This document shows positions 13,001-25,236 of a DNA stretch of 64,000 bases, piece by piece. The DNA lies in assembly GCF_950023065.1 (NCBI RefSeq), contig NC_088679.1:59582001-59646000 (forward strand), given 5' to 3'. This DNA comes from Planococcus citri. Lineage: Eukaryota; Arthropoda; Insecta; Hemiptera; Pseudococcidae. The position numbers and the translations under genes are program-made. The notes below the pieces were generated by a model. It was given only the letters and a program-made list of their open reading frames with translations. It ran no database searches and was not told where the DNA came from. Position 1 is the stretch's first letter, and each line of letters starts with the position of its first letter.

Positions 13001-14628
13001 TGATGTATAAAATGTGTCTCAATCCTATCATGCCTATCATGTTTAATAATTTCTTGCAGAATGAATCTGAATAGGTAAGATTTTGTGCCCACTTCACAGC
13101 TTTGTGTCTGTCAAATTCAGTCAGATATTATTCGAATCTTTAAAAACTATCTTCAAAGAAAATGTTGTGAAAGTTTCGAATTTCTGAATTAAGTACTTCT
13201 ACATGAAATGATTCAAATGGAGTTCAGCGATTCTGTAAGTAGGTATTAAACAACATTTTTATAAACAACTGAGAGAGGTTGCCCAGAAATAGAAGATTGG
13301 TGAAAATGTTTTCAACAACCATGGACTGATATGACGTCACTGAAGGAAGCTATAGAAAGTAGGCACTTAAGCATAGTTCTCAACGCATTTGCATGATGAA
13401 AATTGCGTGTTCCAAATTTTTTCACGAAATAAATCGTTCAGATGAAATTTTATTGAACAAGATTCAAGAATATTAAAATTTATCTACAATCGATTGGTAT
13501 AAATTTTTCTAAATTTTGAGCAATAATGACGGTTTCATAGATAAGCACTGTATTTTTCTCTCAGATTATTACTGCATGTCTACTTTAAATTGAAACTACT
13601 CAAAGTTTTCAGAGAGCACTTCGATGTTTAAATAACCCGAAATGTTCGGAATTTGACTCTCTTAATGGTGTTTTATTTGAAGCGTTGGCTTGTATGGTTC
13701 AAAAGCTATCAAAGTTGTAAAAGTGGGCGATTTGCATGATTTTCAGGTTCAGTTTTTATTTACATTCTTGTGATTACAAAATGTACAAATACATACATAC
13801 ATCAAATTAGCTCACTTTTTGCAACATTGAATTTCAGCAACTTTTTTCAATAAAACCCCATATTAAAGAGCACAAAATTCTGATTTTTTTTTTTTAAATT
13901 TACGCACTCACTGAAAATTTTGAGTGATTTCAATTTAAACGAAACACTTGGAAAAATTTGCAAATAAAAATGCTCGTAAAATCGTTATTACTGCACGAAA
14001 TTTAGAATTTTTTACATCCATCGATAGCAAATCTTGATAAATTTATAAATCAAGTTCTATTAAAATTCGACCCGTTTGCCCAACAAATCGAAAAAACCAT
14101 AAAATGCGACCTCTATACTATAATTCGTGAAACAAATCTCATATTTTTTTTGATGAAAAATTAGTGTTAATTTAATTTGGGGGCTTATTTTTGAGTGAAT
14201 TTTTGTTTCAAGAAAATAACTTGGTTTTTGGGCGATTTTAGAATCTTTTTTCAAAAAACTTTTTAAATTCCACCCACCAACTTTCAAAATGTTAAAAATC
14301 TTTTTTCGAGTAAGATCAGCAACATCCGAAATCCATTTTTAGAAGCTGCAAATTCTTGTGGATTTTAAAAATATTTCAGATCTGAAACGGGAGGAATAGG
14401 TACATTATGTACTTTGCAATGCAGTGGTGATCATTTTTTGGTCATTATTGTCAATTCCAAAAAATCGAGAAAAATATTCAAAAATTAAACATTTTTTTTG
14501 TTTTTTTGAAATTGGCAATTGTGGTGAAAAAAATTGGCACCACTGCAATGTTTTTCCGGTTTCAAAAATGATATATTCTACGTTTCAACAAGATTAATGC
14601 GAAGAAAATTTATCAAAACACAAATTTA

Positions 14629-14643
14629 CCCCCCCCCCCCCCC
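14629..14643. repeat. Poly(C) run
   Basis: Fifteen C residues followed by an A-run. Similar long C/G runs occur at 2908-2920, 32266-32278 and 39970-39980. Confidence 0.85.
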
Positions 14644-16239
14644 AAAAAAAAACGATTTGAAAATTTTCATTCCATTACTAAAACCCTAAAATTGGTCCAT
14701 TTGTATTTTAATAGAAACAGCCTAGATCGACAAAAAATCTTGAATATCATATCTACTTAATAAAACTGGACCATTATCCCCGAAACACGTTGAAAGGGGC
14801 TTGAGCGATTTTTTCAAAAAATCCTCCTCTTTGAGTACCCACATCTTCTCTGTAGACAATCCTGGGATTGACATTTTTTCTGAAAAACTTCCAACACTAA
14901 AAATAAAAGTCTGAATTTGGTCAAAGTCCTCCAAGACCCCTCCTCCTGATCTCTCCAAAAGGATTTCTTTCGAGTGTCCGTTCAACATTTGCAAATTGTA
15001 AGACGGTGAATCGTGCCATGCAGAGAAAATTCAAGCCCTGAAAATAATAATAATAATGAGGACTAGTTCAATCTTCAGTCGCCATTTCAAATTTTTAGGT
15101 ACTCAATTTTTCCGAAGGCACGTTACTTTTTCATATAGAGAACCTACAGAAAGGCCTTTAAAAAACCGTAGAAGAGGAAAGTTTTCCATTCCCTCTCTCT
15201 CTCTGACTGGGCCTTGAGAGTGACGCTGACTTTTAAAAACGTGGAAAAACCCTTATGCTAGGAAATTCGAATGAATCATCTAGGACTTGGGAAAAGTTAA
15301 ATAGTAGGTAATTTTCGACTCTTCGAGCTATACTGAAGCAAACTTTTAGATATCAAGTATGATTTTTGAGAAATCAAAAAAAAAACAAAACAATAAATAG
15401 CGAAAATTACGTCACGCTACATTAAAAGTGACTTTATGACATTTTTTCAGACTTTTGTAAGCTTGGAACAAATCCTGCAGATGCTTATCCACGTGTTTTG
15501 CAGCCAAAACTTTCCTTTAAACAACTGCAGGCTACATATGTAATTTCTGTATGAATTTTAATGTTTATAACATCGATAAGTCACGGATTTTTTATAACAC
15601 CACTAGACACTTCGTTCTGAATTAATAAATATCCTGTTGACGAAACCAAACGCAGGAGGTAAGTGTTTGTAATTTCATATCACTTTTGCAAGGTGACAAA
15701 AATTGAAAATTTGAATGGTCCATTTTCTATTTTTGAAAAAAAAATCAAAATAAGATAAAATTCAGGTGGAAAGCAGAAATTTGGTTTATGCCTTATTTTT
15801 GATCCTGTGAATCAATTTGTGGTGGATTCGAGTCGTTTTAGAACTTTCTGCTGATTTCTAATTTTTTCATTTTTGGAAAGATACGTACTTACCTAGTCAT
15901 AAAGAGGAGCGTATCTTCAAAACAGAAAAATCAAAAATCTTCTGGAGGCTCTAAAATTTTAAGAATCCACAACTAATCGACTTGCAGATCAAAAATTATA
16001 TGAACCAGGAGAAAAATTGCATTCTATCTTAATTTTAGGAAGGTAAGTACTTACCAAATTTTGATTTTTTTAAGAATAAAAATTGAATCTACAGAATTTT
16101 GAAAACTTTGCTATTTAAAAGCAATATCATTTCAGCACATCAAGACTCGGTTTAGTGGAGTTATCTTGCATGTTATTTCATTTTATTTATTTATTTTTTT
16201 ATTAGTAAACAATCATTTTTATGGCGGAATTCATGTTCA

Positions 16240-16300
16240 TAAGCCATCAGCTAACTATCTGCCGATTGCAAGAGAGCTTTTGCGTTTTGGTTTTCGCTCG
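16240..16300 (+). repeat. Dispersed 'CGCTGATTGCAAG' repeat, short copy
   Basis: AAGCCATCAGCTAACTATCT then GCCGATTGCAAGAGAGCTTT and TGCGTTTTGG. Includes the 5' lead AAGCCATCAGCTA seen in six other copies. Confidence 0.65.
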
Positions 16301-18165
16301 AGGACGTATTCAATTTCTAAATAGGGTACTTGAGTGTTGATTTAAGCCCAACACATCTTTCCATGCACCTCTATCGCAACATTGATAAAACACCATCTAT
16401 CATCAATTTACATTTTAAAATTTAAATACAAGAGCTTTCAATTTCATTTCCAATTAGAGTAGAATTTTTGAAACCGAATTTTTTTTTTGAAATTGTACTC
16501 AACTTGAAATTTTGAAAAATAATAATTTTTTATGATTCGAAGAATTTTTAAAAATAGATTAGAAGAAATTGCCTGAATATTCGTAGCACATCAGAATTGA
16601 ATTCGAAATATGCAAATTACAATAATTTTGTAGTCAAGTTGATACTTCTTTACACTATTTGACAATTTTTATTAGAAAACTCTAAAATAAAAATAACACA
16701 AGAGTAATTCAATTCCCTATCAGAACAACTCCATCGCATCAAAACACAGCTTCATTCTGTACCTATGAAAGCGTCAAATTTTAGCAATCTGTCCACGACT
16801 CTCGACGTGTTTCTCATTAAACCGTGTTCAAAAACTCGCAACACGCAATTCGGTCAACATTTGACCACGAAAAGTGTTAAAATATACGCTGCAAAGTGAG
16901 AAACGCTTGTTTAAATCAAAATGTGTAAAACGAACTAACTACGAGTATATACTACGTTTAATTGGTTTTTCAAGTAGGGGTTCTCCGATCTCCATCTCAT
17001 CCTCTGTTCGGTGTTCAGTGTTCACTGTTCAGCGATACACTCTCTTATTCGCTGTGTAAATGACGGACGCGAATTGAAATCGAATCTCGCATATAAATTA
17101 GTTTGTTATACGAGTACGCGCCAGATGATACCTCGGATACCAAGTCTCAGTATATAACCAAGTGTTTACTACACGAGGATAATAAAACGCGCGACGGAAT
17201 GTCGCTGTTGTCTGTTGACTTCATTTAGCGCGAGTTTGGTTTATATTACACAGACTATAAGACTACCTAAGAGTAAGTGTGATGTACCTCTACTTACTCT
17301 TCTTACTCTTACTAGCGTCGTGTCTCGTAGTATTCCAAAATGAGTAGGTACTTGGTTTGAAACCCTCTCCTCTACTTCTAAAAAATTTTTCCAAAAATGT
17401 TTATTATTCAATTTATGCCTAATATATGAATTTTATTAATAATTTTTATAATCAATTTTTTTATTAGTTATTTTTCTTTAAATAAATTAAAATTTCAAAT
17501 AACATATTTACAATTTTTGATCCTCATACCTAGGTATATTCGATATGAATTATCCAATAAATTATTTTTTAAAGCAAGTAAGTAGTAGCCAGTCTATAAT
17601 AATTCCTCGAAAATTTCTCTCCAAGTGCTTCATCGATAATGAGAGTCTTAAAATATTGAATCGAAATTTTGGAAAGAGAAAAATGATGAGGGGGAGCTGT
17701 GGATTTTTTCAACGAAATAAGTTTATATAAGTTGGAAAAAAATAACACAAGGCAATCCTTGGTGAAAAATTTTACAAACCAGTTTTATTCACTAATGATT
17801 ACGACTGAGGATGCTCGGTCGAGTCACAATGCAGATCAATAATGAGCCGTGAATCACGTTCATCAAATTTTGAGATAGGTGCTCGATTATGGTTTATTGT
17901 AACAAATCTGATTTACATCATGATGATAAGCCAATCGTTGCACAGGACGCGAAATTATGAAAATTAAATTGAAGCATCAAAGTGCATACGAATGCAGACA
18001 GGAAGCTATAAAAAAAAGTGATAAAAAACCTGCTAAATGAAAATAAACTGAAGCCGCCTTTGAACGATGTTTCAAGCAATTATTGCCTAGTTTCATCTCA
18101 ATTTTACTGAAATTATTCAATCAAATTTTGGAAATTTTAATCAATTTTATGGATAGTGTACATTT

Positions 18166-18777
18166 GTACAATAATAGAGTGGTCTTTGAATACTATCGCG
18201 ATTTTTTCTGCTCCCAACCCTCAAAGTGGTGACCTCTGGTGAGAAAATAATTCCCTGTCTTTTATTGTTTCCATTTTTGAAAAACTCTGGCTCTGTGGGC
18301 TTCTCAATTTTCAAAAATCCAACTTCAAAGCAAAATTTTGAAAATTCAAAAATAAATTTTAACTCTTTTAAAAAGTCTCTTTTGAGTGAAATGAATTCTC
18401 ATGAGGATATTAACCTCATCCCCAGAAAACCAAGTCAATCTCCTAGAATAGCTGAAAATTCGTATATTTTACATTGAATTACAGATATTTTAGGGGGTCA
18501 GCTTAATTTTCAATAGAGGGGGCTAAAATTGTCATGAGACTTAATTTTACTCAAAAGAGACTTTTTAGAGATAACAGAACTTAAAATTTTAAAATTTTAC
18601 AGTGAGTTTGTATTTTACGAAATTTTTGAAAATTAAGGGGCTCACCGCGGCCTGAGTTTTTCGAAAATAAAAAAAATAAAAAATAGGGAATTATTTTCTC
18701 CCCAGAGGTCACCACTTTGGGGGCTGAGAGAGAGGAAAATCCCAACTTCGAAAATAAGAACCACTCTAGTACAATAA
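18166..18777. mobile_element. Long-inverted-repeat element with 9-bp target duplication (Mutator-like)
   Basis: The element itself is 18175-18768 (594 bp). Both ends read TAGAGTGGT inward and are flanked by identical 9-bp copies GTACAATAA (18166-18174 and 18769-18777). The arms extend deep: CAAAGTGGTGACCTCTGG and GAGAAAATAATTCCCT near 18223-18256 pair with the copies at 18687-18715, and AAGTCTCTTTTGAGT pairs with ACTCAAAAGAGACTT near the centre. Long inverted repeats plus a 9-bp duplication are typical of Mutator-like (MULE) elements. There is no transposase; the 83-codon frame inside is chance. Confidence 0.82.
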
Positions 18778-19099
18778 TCTACAACAAAACTCCCAGACAA
18801 AAAAATCATGAATTTTTCATGGCTTATTTTTCGCATTTTTACCGCATGAAAATAGCTCCCCCCCCCTTCCCAAAATAACTTGAAACTGCGACGACAGTTT
18901 TTCTAAAATTAGAACGCCAGAACGTTTCTATTTCATCGGCGCAAACTGCCTACAGGATCAAAAATTAGGTATGTTCCTTCATTAATAATTATTTTTAAAA
19001 TAAAAATATTACCTAATTTAAATTAAATTTATTTTTCAAATTTTAAGTTATGAGTTATATTAATTTTTTATTCACTTTTTTTGATCTTGCCGTGTAGCT

Positions 19100-19290
19100 A
19101 CAATTTGGTTGTGTTTTATCTTTTTCTATAGCTTACGTCGAGGCTTACATACCATGTATAGGGTACACGGCTGCGGCCACTGCGACGCGACGTCCCTATA
19201 GGGGAGATGCCAGAGTGCAATAGGCACATAAACACGGCGGTGGCAGCAGTGTGCGGGCACTCGTACTTACCACCTAGCGTGCATTTTTTA
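19100..19290. other. GC-rich patch in pk intron
   Basis: A short CG-rich island (GGCTGCGGCCACTGCGACGC and neighbours) in AT-rich intron. On the minus strand it contains ATGCACGCTAGGTG|GTAAGT, an ATG close to a consensus donor, but joining it to the pk exon at 10558 would create a stop codon. Left unassigned. Confidence 0.4.
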
Positions 19291-20117
19291 TATGATTAAT
19301 TTCTTTACTAGTAGAATTAAATCGAATTCCTATTTCTATTTTTTTATTTTTTTTTATTTTTTGAACAAATTTCCAATTTTTTTACTTTTAAAGACTGTTA
19401 AAAAAAATTTTCAAGTGTGTTTCGAGCAAAATTCTTGACTTCCATGACCATTAAACTCCCTGCACAGCAATTTTCATGAAATTTCGATTCAATTTCGAGA
19501 TATTTTACCAATTTTTAGTCATATTTAATTGTTTTTATATCATTTTAACAAGTTTGGTTTCAATTCAGTTTTACAAATTTTTTTTTGAAAACTCATCAAG
19601 TAGATACCTATGTACTTTCAGGCAACTTTTAATGAGATTCGACAATATTTGATATCTACGATTTTTGCCAAATCTAGACAAGTTTATAACTTTCTAGTAC
19701 TCCTTAGCTATTTGATTGCTGTATTCCAAGTGTTTTCATATCATTTTCAACGTATTTTTACGATATTTAGGCAAACTCAGATGAAATTTTTTCAATTTTG
19801 GAAATTTTGGAGTTTTCCGCTTTTTCAAGTTAGTTTTGGAATTTTTAACACATTTCGAGTTGAACAAAATTTCACCAGTTTTGAATAATTTTCAATAGGT
19901 AATTTGAATAATATTTTACAGTCATTTTATACCTACTTATGCAATTTGTAACATATTTTTACGATGCTTTAAACACATTTTGCTGGCTGAAATTTCGTAA
20001 ATTTTTTTAATGCAATTTCGGATTATTTTAATGCTATCCAAATGTTCCTTAACCCTTTCCATCATTTCCTGCATTTCTATCGTGTTCCGTGAATTAAACG
20101 CTTTTTTTTTAATTTTC

Positions 20118-20640
20118 AACTAATCGCTGATTGCAAAATAGTTTTTGCATTTGCTTTCACCATATTGGTTAATGATTCCATTGTTTGTTACGCTCACTTT
20201 TAAATTTATAACGTATGAAGTAGAATGCACCTACTACTATCCTTTTATGAAAATGAAGTTGAATGAATTTCTCGTAAATTAGAACATTCAAATAAACAAC
20301 TTCTGATGACATAATCAACATGATCTCACCTTAGACATTTAGCATCAATTTAAAAATTTTTTCTTCTGATTTTTCAGTTCCACTTGTTGTTGATAGAAAG
20401 GTGCCTGATTTTTATAAAATTGAATTCAAACACAAGTTATTTCTATTTTTGGGTAATGGTTGATAAATTGTTTGGTTTCAGTTTCAAATGCAATGTAAAC
20501 AAAACAAAACGAAAACAGCCAACAATTTTTCAATCATTTTGAACTGCTATTTGCTGATTAGCTATATTTATTGAAATACTGTTCGCTGATTGGCAACATA
20601 AAATTATTTTCAACGGCGAACATAACTTTACTCTTCATAA
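20118..20640 (+). repeat. Dispersed 'CGCTGATTGCAAG' repeat, long copy
   Basis: Core at 20124-20170 (CGCTGATTGCAAAATAGTTT, then TTGCATTTGCTTTCACCATA). Shares the TTAGAACATTCAAATAAACA segment with other copies and ends with CTGTTCGCTGATTGGCAACA near 20581. Confidence 0.7.
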
Positions 20641-20693
20641 AATCATTGATAGAGTGCTAAAAGTGGCATCAAATTTCAAAATCGGCCAGGAAG

Positions 20694-21335
20694 ATGTATA
20701 AACTCGAATCGCATATTTTTTGGGAGGAGGTGGAGGCAAGATCTGGTCACAAGAGGTGCCTTACCTCCATCGACTCGCTCATCAGCAATCAACTTCCGCT
20801 TTATGGACCAAGTTGGTTGAAAAACAAAACAACGTCAAAATTTGGGATCAATTTACTCGAGCTTCCTGAAACTGTGGTGCTGCTGTGTTTAGTAACCACA
20901 GAAGAAAAGAAATGATTGCTCAATATTCATCGTATGAAAAACTCATCACAGTCATACGTTCGTTGATGATATTCTAGACTCGAGTAACATTACCAAAAGC
21001 GAGTCTCGAAAGACATGAAATCCAGGATTTTCCTTTTACGTAATTGCTCGTATTTCTCAGCTCGCCTTGTTTGAAGATGAGCTCGAATTGATTCTTAACC
21101 AAGTGCCTATAAAATCACAAAATTCGATCGCTTCAATCAACCCATTTATCAATTCATATGGGGTATTCTTAGTAGGAGGAAGACTTCGAAACCACTCGAC
21201 ACGTGCATGAAAAATATCATCATGCATCTCAGATGGAACTATCCAAAAGTGGAAAAACTTTGGTTTTCTTAAACATCCTGATCCTCGAAATTCCGACAGA
21301 CACGGAATCAATACTTCACATTCAAAAAAACGTAA
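20694..21335 (+). pseudogene. BEL/Pao retrotransposon pol remnant (RNase H to integrase junction)
   Basis: Four pieces in changing frames follow the order of a BEL/Pao polyprotein. SLISNQLPLYGPSWLKN with LELPETVVLL (20694-20912) matches the 'LWW.GP.WL' segment after RNase H. YSSYEKLITVIRSLM (20923-20967) matches the 'YSS..KL.RV..Y..RF' segment. FYVIARISQLALFEDELELI and SINPFINSYGV with FLVGGRLRNHST (21022-21207) match the conserved lead-in to the integrase zinc-binding region. Later frames are broken. Stops and shifts mean it is inactive. No LTRs recognised. It directly follows a copy of the dispersed repeat. Confidence 0.78.
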
Positions 21336-22661
21336 GTAAATCAATAATTTTTTTTTCTACGCTAGTATTTGTTGAATGTGAATTTCTCACAAGTCAGATA
21401 GGTACACGATTATTGTTTAATCATCATCTATGATTCATCATCAAGGTGTCAATTTACTTTCATATTCGTTCAATAATCAAGGGGAAAAAATCATGACACC
21501 AGACACGAGCTCGATAAGTCTCATCGAACCATCTATAATATTTTTCTGAAATTCAACACCATACCTAAAATAAACTCGTACATCTCATTTTCTCTGTAAA
21601 TGTTCGAAGTTTCGTCACCAAAACCGCACCAGCCAATACGAAGCCAATTAAACTTTTCTCCTTCATTTTGCTCTCTATATACCTAACCACAACTCGAAGC
21701 TCGCAGTCAAGCCACGAGTCTGAGATATTCGTCAAAAACTAAAATCTCACGCAAACCAGTTCCTCGTTTATGTGTACGAGTACTTCTAATACTTAATACC
21801 TACATAAATATATCGACGATAATACGCTAAATTAAACCCACCCATATTCTACCGCAGCAGCAGCCAAGAGACCCAAGATCCAGCACACTACAACGCAGTG
21901 CATAGTAAAAAGAAAAGGCTTTATTTGCATTTTGCGTATATAATTATCATTTAAGCTTAATACAGCGACGGCGAGCTGCTCGCGTCAGTTATTAAACACC
22001 GGCTCCATAAATCTCGTGCGGCGGACGTTGCAAGCTCAACGATGTAATTACGTGGACATAATAAACACAGCACAGCTTCATAACGCCGGGCTGGTCTCTG
22101 CGCCGCTGCTGACCACTGACCAATGACTAGCCATAGCATGTAGCGTGTGTACTGTGTACTGTGAACGCAAGGCTTCCAGCATTTAACATAAATTCCAAAA
22201 CGCCATCCGTTGGCGATGGCGATGGCGCGATTAGAAAACCAAACCGAGGTAAAACGCATCGTTCACTCGTCCTTTTAGGTTTAATTAATAAACGGGCTAC
22301 TTGACTTATCAAAAATAACGCGCAAAGTGATCGCTACAGTCACTTCGGCTTAGAGATAATAACGTAATACGGAATTTTTTCAATAGCCTAAGGGGGTCGA
22401 GAAGAAGTGGAGGTGTGATTTTTTTTCAAAATACTAGCTCGTTTTGGCCACGATATATGGCCGAGAGCGAAATTACACTCGCTTATTATTAGGATTAACA
22501 ACCCACTGAATTTGTCGAGCTCGATATATGAACTCCAACTTGAACGGAAACGTTAGAATGTTCCCCGGGTATAAAATGGTCGAAACCAAGTGTAAAATGT
22601 GTTTCCAAATTAGTCACTTTGAAGTTTCCTTACGAAGTGTCCCGTGAGGATTATGATGGAA
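21336..22661. other. Low-repeat intron segment
   Basis: 21.5-22.35 kb has higher G+C (for example around 21960-22100) and lacks the dispersed repeats. Open frames on the minus strand (21957-22312) show no domain I recognise. Confidence 0.4.
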
Positions 22662-23195
22662 AGTGGTCTCAGGATAGCCTTTGGTCCAAGTATGTACCAC
22701 ACCATCAAATTTGTAGCCAACAGTTTTGAGTTAAGCTCTCTCAGTAAAATTTTGCGTTTTAAAATTTTCAAAAACCGTTACCCCGACGCTCGCGCGTTTT
22801 TCCCACGGCATTGTCGTGGGAAAATTTTGACCCACGCGCTCGACCAAGAGGCATGTTCTATTTTCCCTTTCAACCAAATTTTTCGTATTATATTTTTTCA
22901 AAATTATTCAAATTCTTCATTTTTGATGAAAATTCGACTCATTAATCCTCGAAAAGTGCAATATGGAAAATTTAGTTGAATGGGAAAATGAAAGAAGTTC
23001 CTGGTGCAAGCGCGTGGATCAGAATTTCCCCACGATAATACCGTGAGAAAACCCTGAGCGTCGGGGTAGCGATTTTTGAAAATTTTTAAATGAAAAGTTT
23101 TACTGTGGTAGCTTAACTCAAAACTGGCAGCTAAAATCTTACATCGAAAGGGAGAATTTGATGAGAATGTTTCACCTGGTGGATGGCCTGAACCT
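22662..23195. mobile_element. Fold-back element with central hairpins
   Basis: Left arm 22662-22870 and right arm 22972-23195 are inverted copies. Clear pairs are AGTTTTGAGTTAAGC (22720s) with GCTTAACTCAAAACT (23113-23127), TACCCCGACGCTC with GAGCGTCGGGGTA, and ACCCACGCGCTCG with its right-arm partner CAAGCGCGTGGAT. Inside the left arm CCCACGGCATTGTCGTGGG is itself a perfect hairpin. No clean target duplication was identified. The right arm also begins the 2.3-kb tandem duplication. Confidence 0.7.
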
Positions 23196-23325
23196 ACCTA
23201 CCCGAAAACTATCATTACAAATACGTCGAAATTTTTGGCATCGGTCATGTATAAGCTTCAACTATGGTAAGCCATCATTTCGATTTTTACCTGGTTAATT
23301 TCACTCATGATTTTTGTATATTTAG

Positions 23326-23394
23326 GAGAAGGCCGCAGATCAAACCGTTCATAGAGAAGAATACGTCAGTTCGTGGAGATACCTAAATAAGTAA
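23326..23394 (+). other. Exon-like piece in duplication unit 1
   Basis: After TTTAG, an open frame reads EKAADQTVHREEYVSSWRYL and ends NK-stop. The unit 2 counterpart (25615 onward) reads EKTAYQTVYREEYVRSWRQM and stays open longer. The four differing codons in the shared part all change the amino acid, which argues against selection for a protein. Function unknown; may be a leftover of a transposon gene. Confidence 0.25.
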
Positions 23395-24764
23395 TGTATA
23401 AATTATGATTGCATTTTTCTTTTCTCCTTTGGTTTTATTTTGGTTTTTTCCTTCTTAAAAAACCAAAATTCGCCACAAGCTATATTTTTTCTGTAACTTT
23501 CTGTGTTTTTTTCATCATTTTTTGAAAATAGTCAACTTTTTTGATTTTTTTTTACTCTTCAAATTTCTTTACTATTTTTGAAATATTTTGTTTTCATTTT
23601 TTTGAGCTGTGCTCACGCGTTTCATTGAATTTTGTTTTGTTGCCAAAAAATAAATAAATATTTCAGCTCGTTATTCTGCAACTTGTAATCAACAAAAAAT
23701 TTTACAATTTTTTTCATTTCACTCCCAATATTTTGGTATTTTGACTACCTATGTTATGTTAAAGGGTTACGAGGAAGTGGAAGGAGGAGTAAGAGGAGTC
23801 CGAATAGAAAAAACACCCAACTTTCAAGCACTTCTCTTACAAATTGATAATATACCTTACCCCAAACGATTTACCACTTAATTTGAAAGAATATTGAATT
23901 TTATTTGAAAATTGAAGACTTTGTTCTTCACTGAAATTGAGACCACATTTTTGAAAATAGTTTAGTATGTACAATCAGATAGCAGAAAAAGTCATCGTTA
24001 TGATTATTTCAAAATTTTCAATGTTGGTTTTCAACTTTCGTACCTGCCATAAAATGTTGAGATTTGACGTTTTGAATATTGGAAGTTCAATCAAAAACTT
24101 TTCACTTTACTCGTCTATTTTGATCCGATGAAAGCGATTGAATTCTACTGTTCCAGAGTAAACCTCTAGAAATACAGCACTCCAAAGTAAAGTAATTTTT
24201 CAATTTTTTTTGAATTGTTTTGAAATTTTGACTTGAAAAAGTAGGCCTACTATATGTCCTTTGACTAATGATTATCGAGTCTCTCAAAATCGAATTTCGT
24301 CAATTTTTGGTCTGAAAACTCGAACAAGATTTTGATTTTCTGCATGAACTTTTGAAAACTTGTAATGCAATACAGAAATTGCAGTAGGTGCGTGATTGTT
24401 TTGAAAGCGATGAAATCTTAGTTTCGTCAGTCAATACCGAATGAAAAATGATTAAAATGTCATCCAAATTCTCTTCTACACTAGGTAAGAAAAATGATTC
24501 GGTAATGGTTACTGAAAAACTCGGCAACTGTTCCCGAACATTCAGTATTCTGTAATTCCCGTAACTCAATTTTGAGCTGGGTTACTGAGTTACTTAGTAG
24601 TCATTACAAGATATAAGTTCAATAATTATGGTTATCTATTGACAAACATCGTTTGAAAATAAAACAAAAATTGTCACTTTCATTGCATAGTTTAGATATG
24701 TTTTACAAATTAACTCAGGTAAGTTAGCGAGGAATAGGCTTACAACAATTAGAAGAAAAAACCA

Positions 24765-24830
24765 ACAAGCCATTAGCTAGTCGCTGATTGCAAGAGAGTT
24801 TTTGCATTTGCGTTCGCCATATTGGTTGAT
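24765..24830 (+). repeat. Dispersed 'CGCTGATTGCAAG' repeat, short copy
   Basis: AAGCCATTAGCTAGTCGCTG then ATTGCAAGAGAGTTTTTGCA. Its twin at 27000-27066 lies in the second duplication unit and arose with it. Confidence 0.7.
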
Positions 24831-25236
24831 CTGTAAAATTCTTCATTACATATTGTGCAATGGTTTTCGTTTTTCGTCTTGCTTTCTCAAAACGTAACTT
24901 TGTTACCTACTATGCGCCAATTCGCATTAAAAATATAACATTTTTCCTAAAAATGAGAGTCAAGACCAAAATTGTCAAGAAATTACACAATATTTTGAAT
25001 TTTCTTTTAAGCTTCAAGACCAAAAAGAATAAAAGCACAACGAAATGATCAGAAAATGAAAACTTTACCTAGATGTATTTTTTGGATTTTCTTAAAGCTT
25101 TGCATTTATCATTTTCAAGTTCTATTTTTCTTTATGAAGTTTTGTTGAGCAAAGTTAGCTCTTTCGTGAAATTATAGGTCACTTTGGAATCATTTCAAAG
25201 TTTAAATAGGAAACAAAAAATAAATTATCAGCCTAA

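Larger units (their letters stand above)
13001..18165. other. AT-rich intron with fragments of repeats
   Basis: Holds a hairpin core at about 14418-14555 (GCAGTGGTGATCATTTTTT pairing with a GGCACCACTGC block), a 15-C run at 14629-14643, and a copy of the CGCTGATTGCAAG family at 16240-16300. 16735-17340 is a low-repeat patch with more CG. No coding region recognised. Confidence 0.5.
22941..25236 (+). repeat. Tandem duplication of about 2.3 kb, unit 1
   Basis: Starts ATTAATCCTCGAAAAGTGCA and runs to the point where ATTAATCCTCGAAAGATACA begins unit 2. The two units stay alignable throughout, including the CGCTGATTGCAAG core (24781), the stretch TTTCAGCTCGTTATTCTGCA and the end TAAATTATCAGCCTAAATT. 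Unit 1 has about 150 bases near 24040-24190 that unit 2 lacks. AATAAATAAAT occurs at 23648. Confidence 0.85.

Noticed and set aside
19255..19290. Possible alternative pk first exon with ATG and GTAAGT donor
   Set aside because: Joining it to the exon at 10558 makes TG+A, a stop codon.
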